Below are positions 8,292 through 15,178 of a stretch of DNA of 19,983 bases, in pieces. The first letter of the stretch is position 1, and every line of letters begins with the position of its first letter. The position numbers were made by a program, and so were the translations under genes. Source of the DNA: JBBDSV01 sp040904785 (GTDB lineage: Bacteria; Actinomycetota; Nitriliruptoria; Nitriliruptorales; Nitriliruptoraceae); contig JBBDSV010000084.1 of the NCBI GenBank assembly GCA_040904785.1, positions 1-19,983 of the forward strand. Direction: 5' to 3'. Below the pieces are notes generated by a model. The model saw nothing but the letters and a program-made list of their open reading frames with translations, was not told where the DNA came from and made no database searches.

Positions 8292-8323
8292 GTCGACTCC
8301 TTGGGTCCCGGACGCCAGCTGCG

Positions 8324-8461
8324 GTGGCGATAGCCTGCCACACCGTCACCGACCCGAGGTCACGCGGACCTTTGCGATCCTGGACCGCATTTGCGCTCGT
8401 CGCACTACTCGGCCTGCTTGTGGCCGCGACCGCGGCCCAACTGCTGATCGCCCGCGGCTAG
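8324..8461 (+). CDS. possible small single-pass membrane protein
   Basis: This 45-codon frame is the only plus-strand reading frame in the gap between two minus-strand genes. Its second half translates to a clean hydrophobic helix (about residues 24-43, TAFALVALLGLLVAATAAQ) ended by a short basic tail and TAG, with basic residues before the helix. The GTG at 8324 has no ribosome site, and a TTG at 8372 is an alternative, so the start is uncertain. The TAG overlaps the stop of the convergent HTH gene. A TAGCCT hexamer at 8331-8336 could be a -10 box, in which case the start would lie further in. Hydrophobic frames arise by chance in GC-rich DNA, so this is tentative. Confidence 0.3.
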   Translation: MAIACHTVTDPRSRGPLRSWTAFALVALLGLLVAATAAQLLIARG

Positions 8462-8676
8462 AAGCTGCCCTCATCGCCGACGGCATCAGGCCGCACGGTC
8501 GACGGGTCGACGATCTGCGCGGCCAGGTAGGTATCGAGGTCGCTCGCGCGCACGCGATAGTTGCGGCCGACGCGCACAGCGGGAAGCTCGCCCCGGCGGA
8601 TGAGCCGGTAGATCGTCATCGTCGACACACGGAGTTGGTCGGCGACTTCGTCCGCCGTCAGCAACTGGGTGCTCAT
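8458..8676 (-). CDS. excisionase-type (BldC-like) helix-turn-helix protein
   Basis: A 72-residue protein that is almost entirely one MerR/excisionase-type winged HTH: LLTADEVADQLRVS (helices 1-2), TMTIYRLIRRGELPAV (recognition helix and turn) and GRNYRVRASDLDTYL (wing and last helix). BldC of Streptomyces and the excisionase-like gene beside proC in mycobacteria have this size and layout. The ATG at 8676 is preferred over a GTG at 8706, although the upstream GGAA is weak. No integrase or phage gene is nearby, so a phage excisionase is unlikely and a host regulator more so. It has its own candidate promoter at 8722-8750, and an inverted repeat between that promoter and the start could be its operator. 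Confidence 0.88.
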   Translation of the reverse strand: MSTQLLTADEVADQLRVSTMTIYRLIRRGELPAVRVGRNYRVRASDLDTYLAAQIVDPSTVRPDAVGDEGSF

Positions 8677-8692
8677 CGCCCGTTCCGTTTCC

Positions 8693-8715
8693 GCACTACA
8701 CCACACGAGTGCACT
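8693..8715. repeat. inverted repeat in the leader of the HTH gene
   Basis: GCACT (8693-8697) is inverted at 8708-8712 (AGTGC), and 8708-8715 is itself an eight-base palindrome AGTGCACT. The block lies at and just after the predicted transcription start of the HTH gene. A similar half-site, TGCACT, forms the inverted repeat at 18081-18105. Confidence 0.35.
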
Positions 8716-8721
8716 GCAACC

Positions 8722-8750
8722 ACGGTACGCGGCACGGCCGTCGGCGTCCA
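8722..8750 (-). promoter_or_regulatory. candidate promoter for the HTH gene
   Basis: On the minus strand TGGACG (8745-8750) and TACCGT (8722-8727) lie 17 bases apart, predicting a start near 8715 and a leader of about 39 bases. The same TACCGT hexamer is the -10 candidate at 903-908. Confidence 0.35.
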
Positions 8751-8754
8751 GCGG

Positions 8755-9918
8755 TCAGCAACCGTGCAGCGGGAACACGCGGGCGCGAATCTCGTCGACC
8801 GCACGACGAGCGACCGCCCCGACATGGTCGTGCAGCGCGTCGGCCACGGTCACCGGATCATCGGTGAACGATGCCGGGGGGACCTCCCCGGTCCGAGCCC
8901 GCGCCCGTTCACGCCACTCCATTGGGATCTCGACCGCGAGTCGCTGCTGGGACATTTCGGCGAATGCCGCCGTCCACACCCGGGGGACGACGTCGACCAG
9001 CCGATAGCCGCCGCCACCGCATGCGACCCACCGGCCATCTGCCACCTCGTGCGCGAGCTCATGCAGGCGTGCAACAATCACGCCATAGTCGTCAACCGTC
9101 AGTTGCAGGTGCGCGAGCGGGTCCCGAACGTGCGCGTCGCAGCCGAGCTGGGTGACGAGCACATCCGGCGCGAACGCCGTGACGAGTGGCGCGACCACCG
9201 CCTCGAACGTCTCGAGCCATACGTCGCCCGGTGTGCCCGGGGCGAAGGGGACGTTGACCGCACTGCCGAGCGCGTCTGGCCCTCCGATGTCCGCTGCCGC
9301 ACCAGTGCCGGGGAACAGATGCTCACCGGATTCGTGCAACGAGATCGTCATCACCCGGCGGTCGTCCCAGAAGATCCGTTCGACACCGTCTCCGTGATGC
9401 ACGTCGATATCGACGTAGCAGACGCGCTCGGCGCCACCGTCCAGCAGCGCATCGATCGCAACGGCGACGTCGTTGTAGACGCAGAACCCGGAAGCCCGGT
9501 CGGGCATGGCGTGGTGAAGCCCGCCGGACGGATTGAACGCGTGCACGAGGTCGCCTCGCAGTACGGCTCCGGCAGCCTCCAGGGAGGACGCGCAGATCCA
9601 CCGCGCGGCCTCGTGGACGCCGGCGAACGCCGGCGTGTCGCCCGGGCCGAGTCCCGATCCGGGCGCGACATCGGCCGGATCACGCGACGCGGCGCGCACC
9701 GCGGCGACGTAGGACGCGTCGTGGACTCGCCGCAGCGGGCCGTCGTCGATTTCGGGGGGAGCAAGGCGCATCGCATGAGTTCCGAGTAGTCCGCATGCCT
9801 CGATCAAGGCTTCGGCGAGTTCCACACGAACCGGAGCGAGCGGGTGACCGGGCCCGAAGTCGTAGGCGAGACAGCGCGCACCGGCCAGCAGGCCGACCGG
9901 GTGCGCCTGCGGAACCAC
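8755..9918 (-). CDS. acuC: AcuC-type zinc-dependent deacetylase (histone deacetylase family)
   Basis: A 387-residue arginase/deacetylase-fold enzyme expected to remove acetyl groups from protein lysines (in Bacillus, AcuC reverses acetylation of acetyl-CoA synthetase) or from small amides. The paired catalytic histidines H135-H136 are in GGLHHAMPD, the zinc ligands are D172 and H174 in DIDVHHGDG and D261 in QLGCDAH, and the transition-state tyrosine is Y305 in GGGGY. The start is inferred as GTG 9918, one base after the proC stop, since conserved sequence (CLAYDFGPGHPL) begins soon after; no clear ribosome site is seen, suggesting coupling to proC. The protein substrate cannot be read from sequence; no acetyl-CoA synthetase is in the window. 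Confidence 0.92.
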   Translation of the reverse strand: MVPQAHPVGLLAGARCLAYDFGPGHPLAPVRVELAEALIEACGLLGTHAMRLAPPEIDDGPLRRVHDASYVAAVRAASRDPADVAPGSGLGPGDTPAFAGVHEAARWICASSLEAAGAVLRGDLVHAFNPSGGLHHAMPDRASGFCVYNDVAVAIDALLDGGAERVCYVDIDVHHGDGVERIFWDDRRVMTISLHESGEHLFPGTGAAADIGGPDALGSAVNVPFAPGTPGDVWLETFEAVVAPLVTAFAPDVLVTQLGCDAHVRDPLAHLQLTVDDYGVIVARLHELAHEVADGRWVACGGGGYRLVDVVPRVWTAAFAEMSQQRLAVEIPMEWRERARARTGEVPPASFTDDPVTVADALHDHVGAVARRAVDEIRARVFPLHGC

Positions 9919-9919
9919 G

Positions 9920-10720
9920 TCAGGCGCCGAGTTCCCGTGACCGCCGTCGTGCCGCAGCGATCGCGTCGGCGACGATCGCGTCGAATCCCTGCGCATCAAA
10001 GGCGTCGAGCGCCGCCGCGGTCGTTCCTCCCGGCGACGTCACCTGAGCCGCGAGAGCGGCCGGTTCTCCGTACACGTCCAGCATGGTTGCGGCACCGACG
10101 AGTGTCTGCGTCACCAGCGCCCGCGCCGTGGCCTCGTCGAGCCCCTCTGCGACCGCCCCGGCCAGCATCGCCGCCGCTAGACGGAAGACGTAGGCGGGTC
10201 CCGAACCGGAGACCGCGGTCACCGCATCCATTGCCGACTCGTCCACAGTCACGGTGCGGCCGGCCGCGGAGAACAGCGCCGCGGCAGCGGCAACATCGTC
10301 GGCACTTGCTCGCGACCCGGCGGCGAGCGCCGTCATCCCGGTGCCGACCAGCAGCGGGGTGTTGGGCATGGCGCGGACCACGGCCGCCGAGGCGACGCGC
10401 GACTCGATCGCGTCGGTGCCGATTCCCGCCGCGACTGAGACGACGAGCGGTGCGGTGATGGCCCCTCCGAGCTCATCGAGCACATCGAGCAGGATCTGCG
10501 GCTTGAGGGCGAGCACGACGATTGAAACGTCCGCGACCGCGGCACGGTTGTCGGTCGTCGTGGCGACGCCGTACGTGGACGCGAGTTCGTCGGCATGTTC
10601 GGCACGCCGCGTCGTGCAGACGATCGCCTCCGGCGACCACGAGCCGCTTTCGAGCAGCGCGCGCAGGATCGCCTCGCCGAGACGGCCGGTACCGATGATC
10701 GCCAGATCTGGGGTGCTCAC
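9920..10720 (-). CDS. proC: pyrroline-5-carboxylate reductase
   Basis: Last step of proline synthesis: NAD(P)H reduction of pyrroline-5-carboxylate. The 266-residue protein has the N-terminal Rossmann motif IIGTGRLGEAI (8-18), the VLALKPQ stretch, RAMPNTPLLVGTG, and the C-terminal signature beginning VSGSGPAYVF and continuing through TSPGGTT. The GTG at 10720 has GAGGG four bases upstream and overlaps the stop of the YbjN gene by four bases (GTGA). Intact, normal length. It sits between the YbjN gene and acuC in a run of tightly packed genes. Confidence 0.97.
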   Translation of the reverse strand: MSTPDLAIIGTGRLGEAILRALLESGSWSPEAIVCTTRRAEHADELASTYGVATTTDNRAAVADVSIVVLALKPQILLDVLDELGGAITAPLVVSVAAGIGTDAIESRVASAAVVRAMPNTPLLVGTGMTALAAGSRASADDVAAAAALFSAAGRTVTVDESAMDAVTAVSGSGPAYVFRLAAAMLAGAVAEGLDEATARALVTQTLVGAATMLDVYGEPAALAAQVTSPGGTTAAALDAFDAQGFDAIVADAIAAARRRSRELGA

Positions 10721-11211
10721 GGTGCCCTCGTTGCCGACGGTCGTGGGCTGCCGATCGGGTTGGGTGGCAGCCCGGCCTTCGCCCGCCAGCGCTGTTCCGT
10801 CTCGAGGTAGGACGCGAACCCAGTGCGCAGGACGGCGTCGAACGCATCGTCGGCGAGCACGAGCACCCTACCCAGCACCTCGTCGAGCACGTCGTCATCA
10901 AGCGCCTCGCGTGGCACTTGGCCGACGAGCACGACATCGCCGTCGTCATCAAGCGCGAAGTGCACCGGGCCGGCGCGCTGATTGCGTGCCAGCAGTTGGG
11001 CGTACACGCCCGCGTGTCCCTCATCGAGCGCGCCCGCGACGAAGGCCGTGACGTGCAGGTTGCGCTCGCGCAATTCGAGATAGACGGGCAACGTCCGCTT
11101 GTGTTCACCTTCGAGCACCGTGAGCCATGCGGCGTCACCGACACGCTGCACATCGAGACCGAGTCCGTCGAGGGCCGTCTCGATCCACTCGGCTCCCACG
11201 TCGGGCGTCAT
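10717..11211 (-). CDS. YbjN-domain protein
   Basis: A 164-residue soluble protein with the YbjN-type alpha/beta pattern: WIETALDGLGLDVQ, then strands around WLTVLEG and LPVYLELRERNLHVTAFVAG, a helix YAQLLARNQ, and strands VHFALDDDGDVVLVGQVP. The tail from about 140 is Pro/Arg-rich and probably disordered. YbjN proteins resemble type III secretion chaperones in fold; their biochemical role is unsettled. Its ATG overlaps the mshA stop by four bases (ATGA), and its own stop overlaps proC. A YbjN gene directly after mshA is, from memory, common in actinobacteria, which supports a role connected with mycothiol or its regulation, but that is inference. Confidence 0.85.
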   Translation of the reverse strand: MTPDVGAEWIETALDGLGLDVQRVGDAAWLTVLEGEHKRTLPVYLELRERNLHVTAFVAGALDEGHAGVYAQLLARNQRAGPVHFALDDDGDVVLVGQVPREALDDDVLDEVLGRVLVLADDAFDAVLRTGFASYLETEQRWRAKAGLPPNPIGSPRPSATRAP

Positions 11212-12437
11212 CCGGCGAGCTCGCGCACGGCGTCGCCGTCGCGATCGACATCGGCGACAACGTCGGCGTAGGCCTCGAGCAGACGCTCGACGGTGACGTC
11301 CCAGGTCGCTGCGCGGGCACGCTGCAACGCGGACCGACGAGCCGACGCGTGACGTTCGGGGTCGTTCAGCAGCTCCAGCACCGCCGCCGCATGATCGGCG
11401 GGTTCGTGCCCGTCGACGAGGGCGCCACCGGCGACGACGGATTCGAGTCCTGCCACCCGTGCGGCGACGACCGGCACGCCGCTCGCCTGGGCCTCGAGCG
11501 CGACGAGCCCGAACGTCTCGCTTCGCGACGGTACGAGGACCACGTCGGCGTCGCGGTAGCGGACGGCAAGCGCATCCTGGGGCAGCGCAGGGTGGATGGT
11601 CGTGGCGTCGGCGACACCGAGTTCGGCGGCGAGCGCACGCAGATCGTCGTGCGCAATCCCCAGTGTGCCGTCACCAGAGGCGCCACCGATAATTTCGAGG
11701 TGCGCATCGCCGCGGACCTTGCGGACCTCCGCAAGCGTGCGGATCGCGACGTCCGGCCCCTTGAGTGCCTGGAGTCTGCCGACGAAGAGCAGCTTTGCCC
11801 CAACCGTGCGTGGCGGACCTGGCGCGAACCGTGCCAGGTCGACGCCCGGCGGTACGACCGTGAGGTTCTCGCCCGAGATGCCGTAGGTGCGGTGGAGCAG
11901 CCGCGCCTCCCCACACGTGAGCACCAGCAGTCGCGACGCGTCCTCGGCGATCCGCCGCTCGGCGATCAGGCGCAGCGCGGGTTCGGGAAGGTCGCCGGGA
12001 GCCAGCGTGGCGTTCTTGAGTACACCGAGCGTGTGAAAGGTGTGGACGAACGGCACGTGCCACCGCTTCGCCAGCCGGCGGGCGACCCAGCCGGACAGCC
12101 AGTAGTGGGAGTGCACGACGTCGTGGCTTCCGGCCGTCGGGTGGCGCTCGACGCCGAGCACGAAGGCGCACAACGCGCTGCTCAGCGCGTTCTTGGCGAT
12201 CGGCCCGGCAGGGCCGGCGTCGATGTAGTGCACGTCTACACCGTCGACCATGCGGACCGTCGCCGGGTGGCTTGCATCCGGTCGCCGAGTGAACACGTCG
12301 ACGTGGATCCCGCGACGAGCGAGCCGGCAGGCGACCTCCCGCACGTAGACGTTGAGCCCTCCGCCGTCTCCGGTGCCCGGCTGGTCGAGCGGAGAGGTAT
12401 GCACGCTGAGCAGCGCGACGCGACGTACTTCGGCCAT
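11208..12437 (-). CDS. mshA: D-inositol-3-phosphate glycosyltransferase (mycothiol synthesis, step 1)
   Basis: A retaining GT-B (family 4) glycosyltransferase that joins GlcNAc from UDP-GlcNAc to 1L-myo-inositol-1-phosphate to begin mycothiol synthesis. The diagnostic MshA N-terminus SVHTSPLDQPGTGDGGGLNV (11-30) is present, with HSHYWLSG (109-116) and HTFHTL (132-137) for inositol-phosphate binding. The donor domain has VGRLQALKGPD (R221, K226) and the EX7E motif E307/E315 in SETFGLVALEAQ. The size of 409 residues is a little shorter than the mycobacterial enzyme. The ATG at 12437 follows the acyltransferase stop by one base. The later enzyme MshD is encoded at 18862-19809; mshB and mshC are not in this window. 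Confidence 0.95.
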   Translation of the reverse strand: MAEVRRVALLSVHTSPLDQPGTGDGGGLNVYVREVACRLARRGIHVDVFTRRPDASHPATVRMVDGVDVHYIDAGPAGPIAKNALSSALCAFVLGVERHPTAGSHDVVHSHYWLSGWVARRLAKRWHVPFVHTFHTLGVLKNATLAPGDLPEPALRLIAERRIAEDASRLLVLTCGEARLLHRTYGISGENLTVVPPGVDLARFAPGPPRTVGAKLLFVGRLQALKGPDVAIRTLAEVRKVRGDAHLEIIGGASGDGTLGIAHDDLRALAAELGVADATTIHPALPQDALAVRYRDADVVLVPSRSETFGLVALEAQASGVPVVAARVAGLESVVAGGALVDGHEPADHAAAVLELLNDPERHASARRSALQRARAATWDVTVERLLEAYADVVADVDRDGDAVRELAG

Positions 12438-12438
12438 G

Positions 12439-13458
12439 TCAGCGCCGTCCGATCACGAGCCGCTCGAGCGGCCGATCCACCGCGCCGAAGCGGTACTTGT
12501 ACGGCTCGTCGCCGCGGAGCAGATCGAATGTCGCCAGGCCTTCGCGGCAGGCCTCTTCGATGAGTAGCCAGATGATGACCATGCCGGGCGCGAGGGAACC
12601 GAGCGAGGTGTCGAACGCCGAGTTGTACAGCCCCCATTCGCCGCGCCCGACGATCGACACGGTCGTGGCCGCCGGTAACCCTCCGACATCGAGGCGGTGC
12701 ACACGGACGGTGCGGTCGGCGGCGAACGTCGTGCCGAGCGCACGGAACCATGCGTGGATGTCGTCACGACCGAAGAACGACGACTTCTCGGGGAAACTCG
12801 TCGCCGCCTGATCGAGGAAGGCGTCCATCTCCTCGACAACGGAAGCGGGGTCGACCTCGACGAGCTGCAGCTCGCCGGCGTCTCGCGCCAGCTTGCGGGT
12901 CTTGCGGGTCAGCTCCTGGCGGAGCCGGCCGGGAAGTCGCCCGAGGTAGGCGTCGTGCCCGCCGGTGAGGTCGATGCGCGGGCAGACGTCTTCGATCTCT
13001 TCGTGCAGGATGTCGAGTCCGTGGGCGTTCACGGCACGACGGAGCGCATCACCCCAACCGGCGTCCGCGGCGAGCCCGCCGGCGATGAACTCGTCCCAGT
13101 CGACGTCAGCGGCCAGGTTCGCGACGTAGGCGTCAGCGACGTCGTGGCGATCCTCGGGTCGGCTCACGGGGCCGAGATAGTCGGTGACTTCGGTGCCGCC
13201 GAGGAAGCGGCGGTGTTCGACCGGACCGGTGGGACCGCCCGAACGGTCGTTCTCATCGGCGATGACCCCGATGAGCCGGCCGTCGGCGTGCACCGTGTGA
13301 ACCCGGATGGCGTATCGCTGGCCGAGTGTTTCGTACCAGGTACGCAGGTATCGCGGGCCATGAAACACGGTCGCGTGCGGATCCTCGTCGAGCAACAGTT
13401 CCCACTCGGCGCTCGCGGCGTCGGTGGGAATCTGCGGGTGCGTTCGAAACTCGATCAC
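12439..13458 (-). CDS. CelD/BcsL-type GNAT acyltransferase
   Basis: A 339-residue protein with the double GNAT/FemAB-like layout of the Acetyltransf_6 (CelD/BcsL) family: an N-terminal region starting with WELLLDEDPHATVFHGPRYL and a C-terminal GNAT domain (about 165-320) with GLPAATTVSIVGRG, YNSAFDTSLGSLAPG and FDLLRGDEPYKYRFG, the last two being hallmark segments. Such enzymes acylate sugars or cell-envelope polymers in known cases; the substrate here is unknown. The GTG at 13458 has GAGAGG four bases upstream. Its stop is one base from the mshA start, so it is read together with mshA. It is unrelated in architecture to MshD and unlikely to be the mycothiol acetyltransferase. Confidence 0.85.
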   Translation of the reverse strand: MIEFRTHPQIPTDAASAEWELLLDEDPHATVFHGPRYLRTWYETLGQRYAIRVHTVHADGRLIGVIADENDRSGGPTGPVEHRRFLGGTEVTDYLGPVSRPEDRHDVADAYVANLAADVDWDEFIAGGLAADAGWGDALRRAVNAHGLDILHEEIEDVCPRIDLTGGHDAYLGRLPGRLRQELTRKTRKLARDAGELQLVEVDPASVVEEMDAFLDQAATSFPEKSSFFGRDDIHAWFRALGTTFAADRTVRVHRLDVGGLPAATTVSIVGRGEWGLYNSAFDTSLGSLAPGMVIIWLLIEEACREGLATFDLLRGDEPYKYRFGAVDRPLERLVIGRR

Positions 13459-13522
13459 GGTGCCTCTCGGGCGATGACGGCCACAGCGTCGGGACGTGAC
13501 CGAGGGTACTGGGGTTGCTCGA

Positions 13523-13541
13523 GGCTCCCCCCGGGGGAGCC
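13523..13541. terminator. GC-rich hairpin after the RsiG gene, terminator-like without U-tract
   Basis: A perfect nine-base inverted repeat (GGCTCCCCC and GGGGGAGCC with one base between, so about a seven-base stem with a small loop) begins 14 bases after the RsiG-type gene's stop. No run of T follows in the minus-strand direction, so termination would be Rho-assisted or partial. It separates the RsiG gene from the acyltransferase-mshA genes. Confidence 0.4.
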
Positions 13542-13554
13542 ATCCGCGGAAGCG

Positions 13555-14064
13555 CTAGTCGTCGAGCAGATCACTTGCGCGAGCGCGGCCATCGCGGTAA
13601 CGCGCGGCTAGCTCGGCCTGCAGCGCGTCGATCTGTCTGAACAACGCACGACGGCGACGAGACATTTCCTCTTCGGCGGCGAGCAGCTGCTGGGCGCGTT
13701 CACGCAGCCACGACTCGGTCGCCTCTGCCAGGCGCGTCGTGGGAGGGAGCAACGCGTCGATCTGCCGCTCGAGGTCCTCGGCGCGCTCAGGATGGCGCAG
13801 ACGCAAGGCACGCAGCGCGGTGACAGCACGGGGCGGAGACGGACGATCCGCGAGCACGCCCGCCAGCCGGTCGACGAGCGGGTCGTCGTCGCTGACCGAC
13901 TGGCGCTGTGCCAGTTCCGCGGTCACCAGATCGATGCGGCCGTGGAGCAGTCGTCGCGCGTACGACACCGCCTCTTCGTCAACCTGCAGTGCTCGTCGAC
14001 GCTCGCGCAGTTCACCCGTCTCCCAGGTCGACACGTCGCCGATTTCGACGTCGCCGTCATGCAT
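13555..14064 (-). CDS. rsiG: RsiG-type anti-sigma factor homologue with two c-di-GMP motifs
   Basis: RsiG (formerly AmfC) of Streptomyces holds the sporulation sigma factor WhiG inactive when bound to cyclic di-GMP. The binding pattern E(x3)S(x2)R(x3)Q(x3)D occurs on each helix of an antiparallel coiled coil. This 169-residue protein shows that pattern twice: E30, S34, R37, H41, D45 and E131, S135, R138, F142, D146. The fourth position is His and Phe instead of Gln. The segment SYARRLLHGRIDLVTAELA closely resembles AmfC/RsiG, and the rest is helical. The ATG at 14064 is chosen for its GGAGAG site; a GTG at 14094 lacks one. The partner sigma factor is not in the window. Family assignment is strong; ligand binding is inferred. 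Confidence 0.82.
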   Translation of the reverse strand: MHDGDVEIGDVSTWETGELRERRRALQVDEEAVSYARRLLHGRIDLVTAELAQRQSVSDDDPLVDRLAGVLADRPSPPRAVTALRALRLRHPERAEDLERQIDALLPPTTRLAEATESWLRERAQQLLAAEEEMSRRRRALFRQIDALQAELAARYRDGRARASDLLDD

Positions 14065-14112
14065 GGCAGCTCTCCGCACCGGCATCGGGTGCACCGTAGT
14101 GCGCGCGTCCGG

Positions 14113-14639
14113 TCATGTCGGAAACGGCCCTGGCCGTTCGCCGGGCCGCGGCGCACGTGCCCGCGCTTCGGCGACGGTCGCAAACGCATCGCGGCGTGAC
14201 CGCCATCCGTCGACCACGACCCGCTTCTGCTCCAGGTCCCTGTAGATCGAGAAGAAGTGGCCGATCTCGTCGCGAAGATGTCCTGGCACATCTTCGATGT
14301 CGTGGAGTCCCTGCCACCGGGGATCGTGGTCGGCGACGGTGAGGATCTTCTCGTCCGGTCCCTTCTCGTCACGCATCACGAGCATGCCGAGAACCCGTGC
14401 CCTCACGAGACAGCCCGGAAACGTCGGTCGCACAGAATCACGAGCGCGTCGAGATGGTCGCCGTCGAGAGCCAGCGTGTCGGAGACGAAGCCGTAGTCGC
14501 CGGGAGAGCGCACCGCCGTGAACAGCATGCGGTCGAGGACGAACACGCCGCGCGCGAAGTCCCACTCGTACTTGTTGCGCGCGCCCATCGGGACTTCGAC
14601 GAAGACGTCGATCAGTGACTCGTCTTGGTGGCGTGTCAT
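14113..14639 (-). pseudogene. ppa: inorganic pyrophosphatase, frameshifted
   Basis: Family I soluble pyrophosphatase, which hydrolyses PPi from biosynthetic reactions. From the ATG at 14639 (GAGAGGG upstream) the protein reads normally through RNKYEWDFARGVFVLDR, SPGDYGFVSDTL and GDHLDALVIL, then hits TGA at 14403-14405. Family sequence resumes in the next frame as FPGCLVRARVLGMLVMRDEKG and ends with DPRWQGLHDI and HFFSIYRDLE at the stop 14113-14115. One base is missing near 14426-14427: GACCGACG should be GACCCGACG. Restoring it gives 175 residues, the usual size. The rest is well kept, so a sequencing error in a short C run is as likely as a real mutation. The signature DGDPLD reads DGDHLD here. 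Confidence 0.9.
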
Positions 14640-14713
14640 ACGGCTTCCCTCTCGCGACGAACACCTCGGTGATACCAGACCCTAGGCTTGCCGGATCAAC
14701 GTCAGGAGTGCCC

Positions 14714-15178
14714 ATGCTCGAGGTCGGTTCCACGGCACCCGACTTCACGCTGCCCGACCAGGACGGCACCGAGGTCACCCTGTCCGCGCTGCGCGGCCAG
14801 CCCGTCGTCGTGTACTTCTATCCCAAGTCCGACACGCCCGGGTGTACGACACAGGCGTGCGACATTCGCGATCATTGGCAGCAGTTCACCGCCGCCGGTG
14901 CGGCCGTGCTCGGGATCTCTCCTGACCCCGTCACCGCCCAGGCCAAGTTCGCCGCCAAGTACGACCTGCCCCACCGGATCCTCGCCGACCCCGAGCGCAA
15001 CGTCATCGAGGCCTACGGCGCATGGGGCGAACGGACGGTGTTCGGAACGACCAAGATGGGCGTGATCCGATCCACCGTGCTCGTCGACGCCGCGGGACAC
15101 ATCGCCGGCGTGTGGCCGAAGGTCAGCCCGAAGACCCACGCCGACAAGGTGCTCGCGGCGATCAGCGGCTTGTCGTGA
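14714..15178 (+). CDS. bcp: thiol peroxidase, Bcp/PrxQ-type peroxiredoxin
   Basis: Reduces hydrogen peroxide and organic hydroperoxides using thioredoxin-type donors. The 154-residue protein has GSTAPDFTLPDQDG at the start, the peroxidatic cysteine C44 in SDTPGCTTQAC and the Bcp-type resolving cysteine C49 five residues later, and the late KMGVIRSTVLVDAAGHI strand pair. The ATG at 14714 has AGGAG five bases upstream. A TAGGCT hexamer at 14683-14688 is a plausible -10 box giving a leader of about 19 bases, with no clear -35. It diverges from ppa and its last 17 bases overlap the end of the convergent ygfZ-type gene. Confidence 0.96.
   Translation: MLEVGSTAPDFTLPDQDGTEVTLSALRGQPVVVYFYPKSDTPGCTTQACDIRDHWQQFTAAGAAVLGISPDPVTAQAKFAAKYDLPHRILADPERNVIEAYGAWGERTVFGTTKMGVIRSTVLVDAAGHIAGVWPKVSPKTHADKVLAAISGLS

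Noticed and set aside
6271..8323. Rex operator near rex, hemA or the upstream membrane gene
   Set aside because: No TTGTGAA-type inverted repeat was found by eye in the gaps; a profile scan would be needed.
8458..8676. Phage or integrative-element excisionase
   Set aside because: No integrase, attachment-site repeat or phage gene is near; neighbours are core metabolic genes.
8122..9789. 555-codon plus-strand open frame
   Set aside because: Opposite acuC, the HTH gene and the membrane protein; composition is that of an antisense shadow and no start site is supported.
11127..12563. 478-codon plus-strand open frame
   Set aside because: Opposite mshA, whose motifs are unambiguous.
12439..13458. 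FemX-type peptidoglycan aminoacyltransferase
   Set aside because: The terminal segments fit the CelD/BcsL GNAT group better than FemABX, and no peptidoglycan genes are adjacent.
14403..14440. Programmed frameshift in ppa
   Set aside because: No slippery heptamer or clear stimulatory stem was seen; a lost C in a short run explains the data more simply.
14615..14713. Upstream extension of bcp to 14615
   Set aside because: It would run through the ppa start and the likely promoter; ATG 14714 has a strong ribosome site and matches family N-termini.
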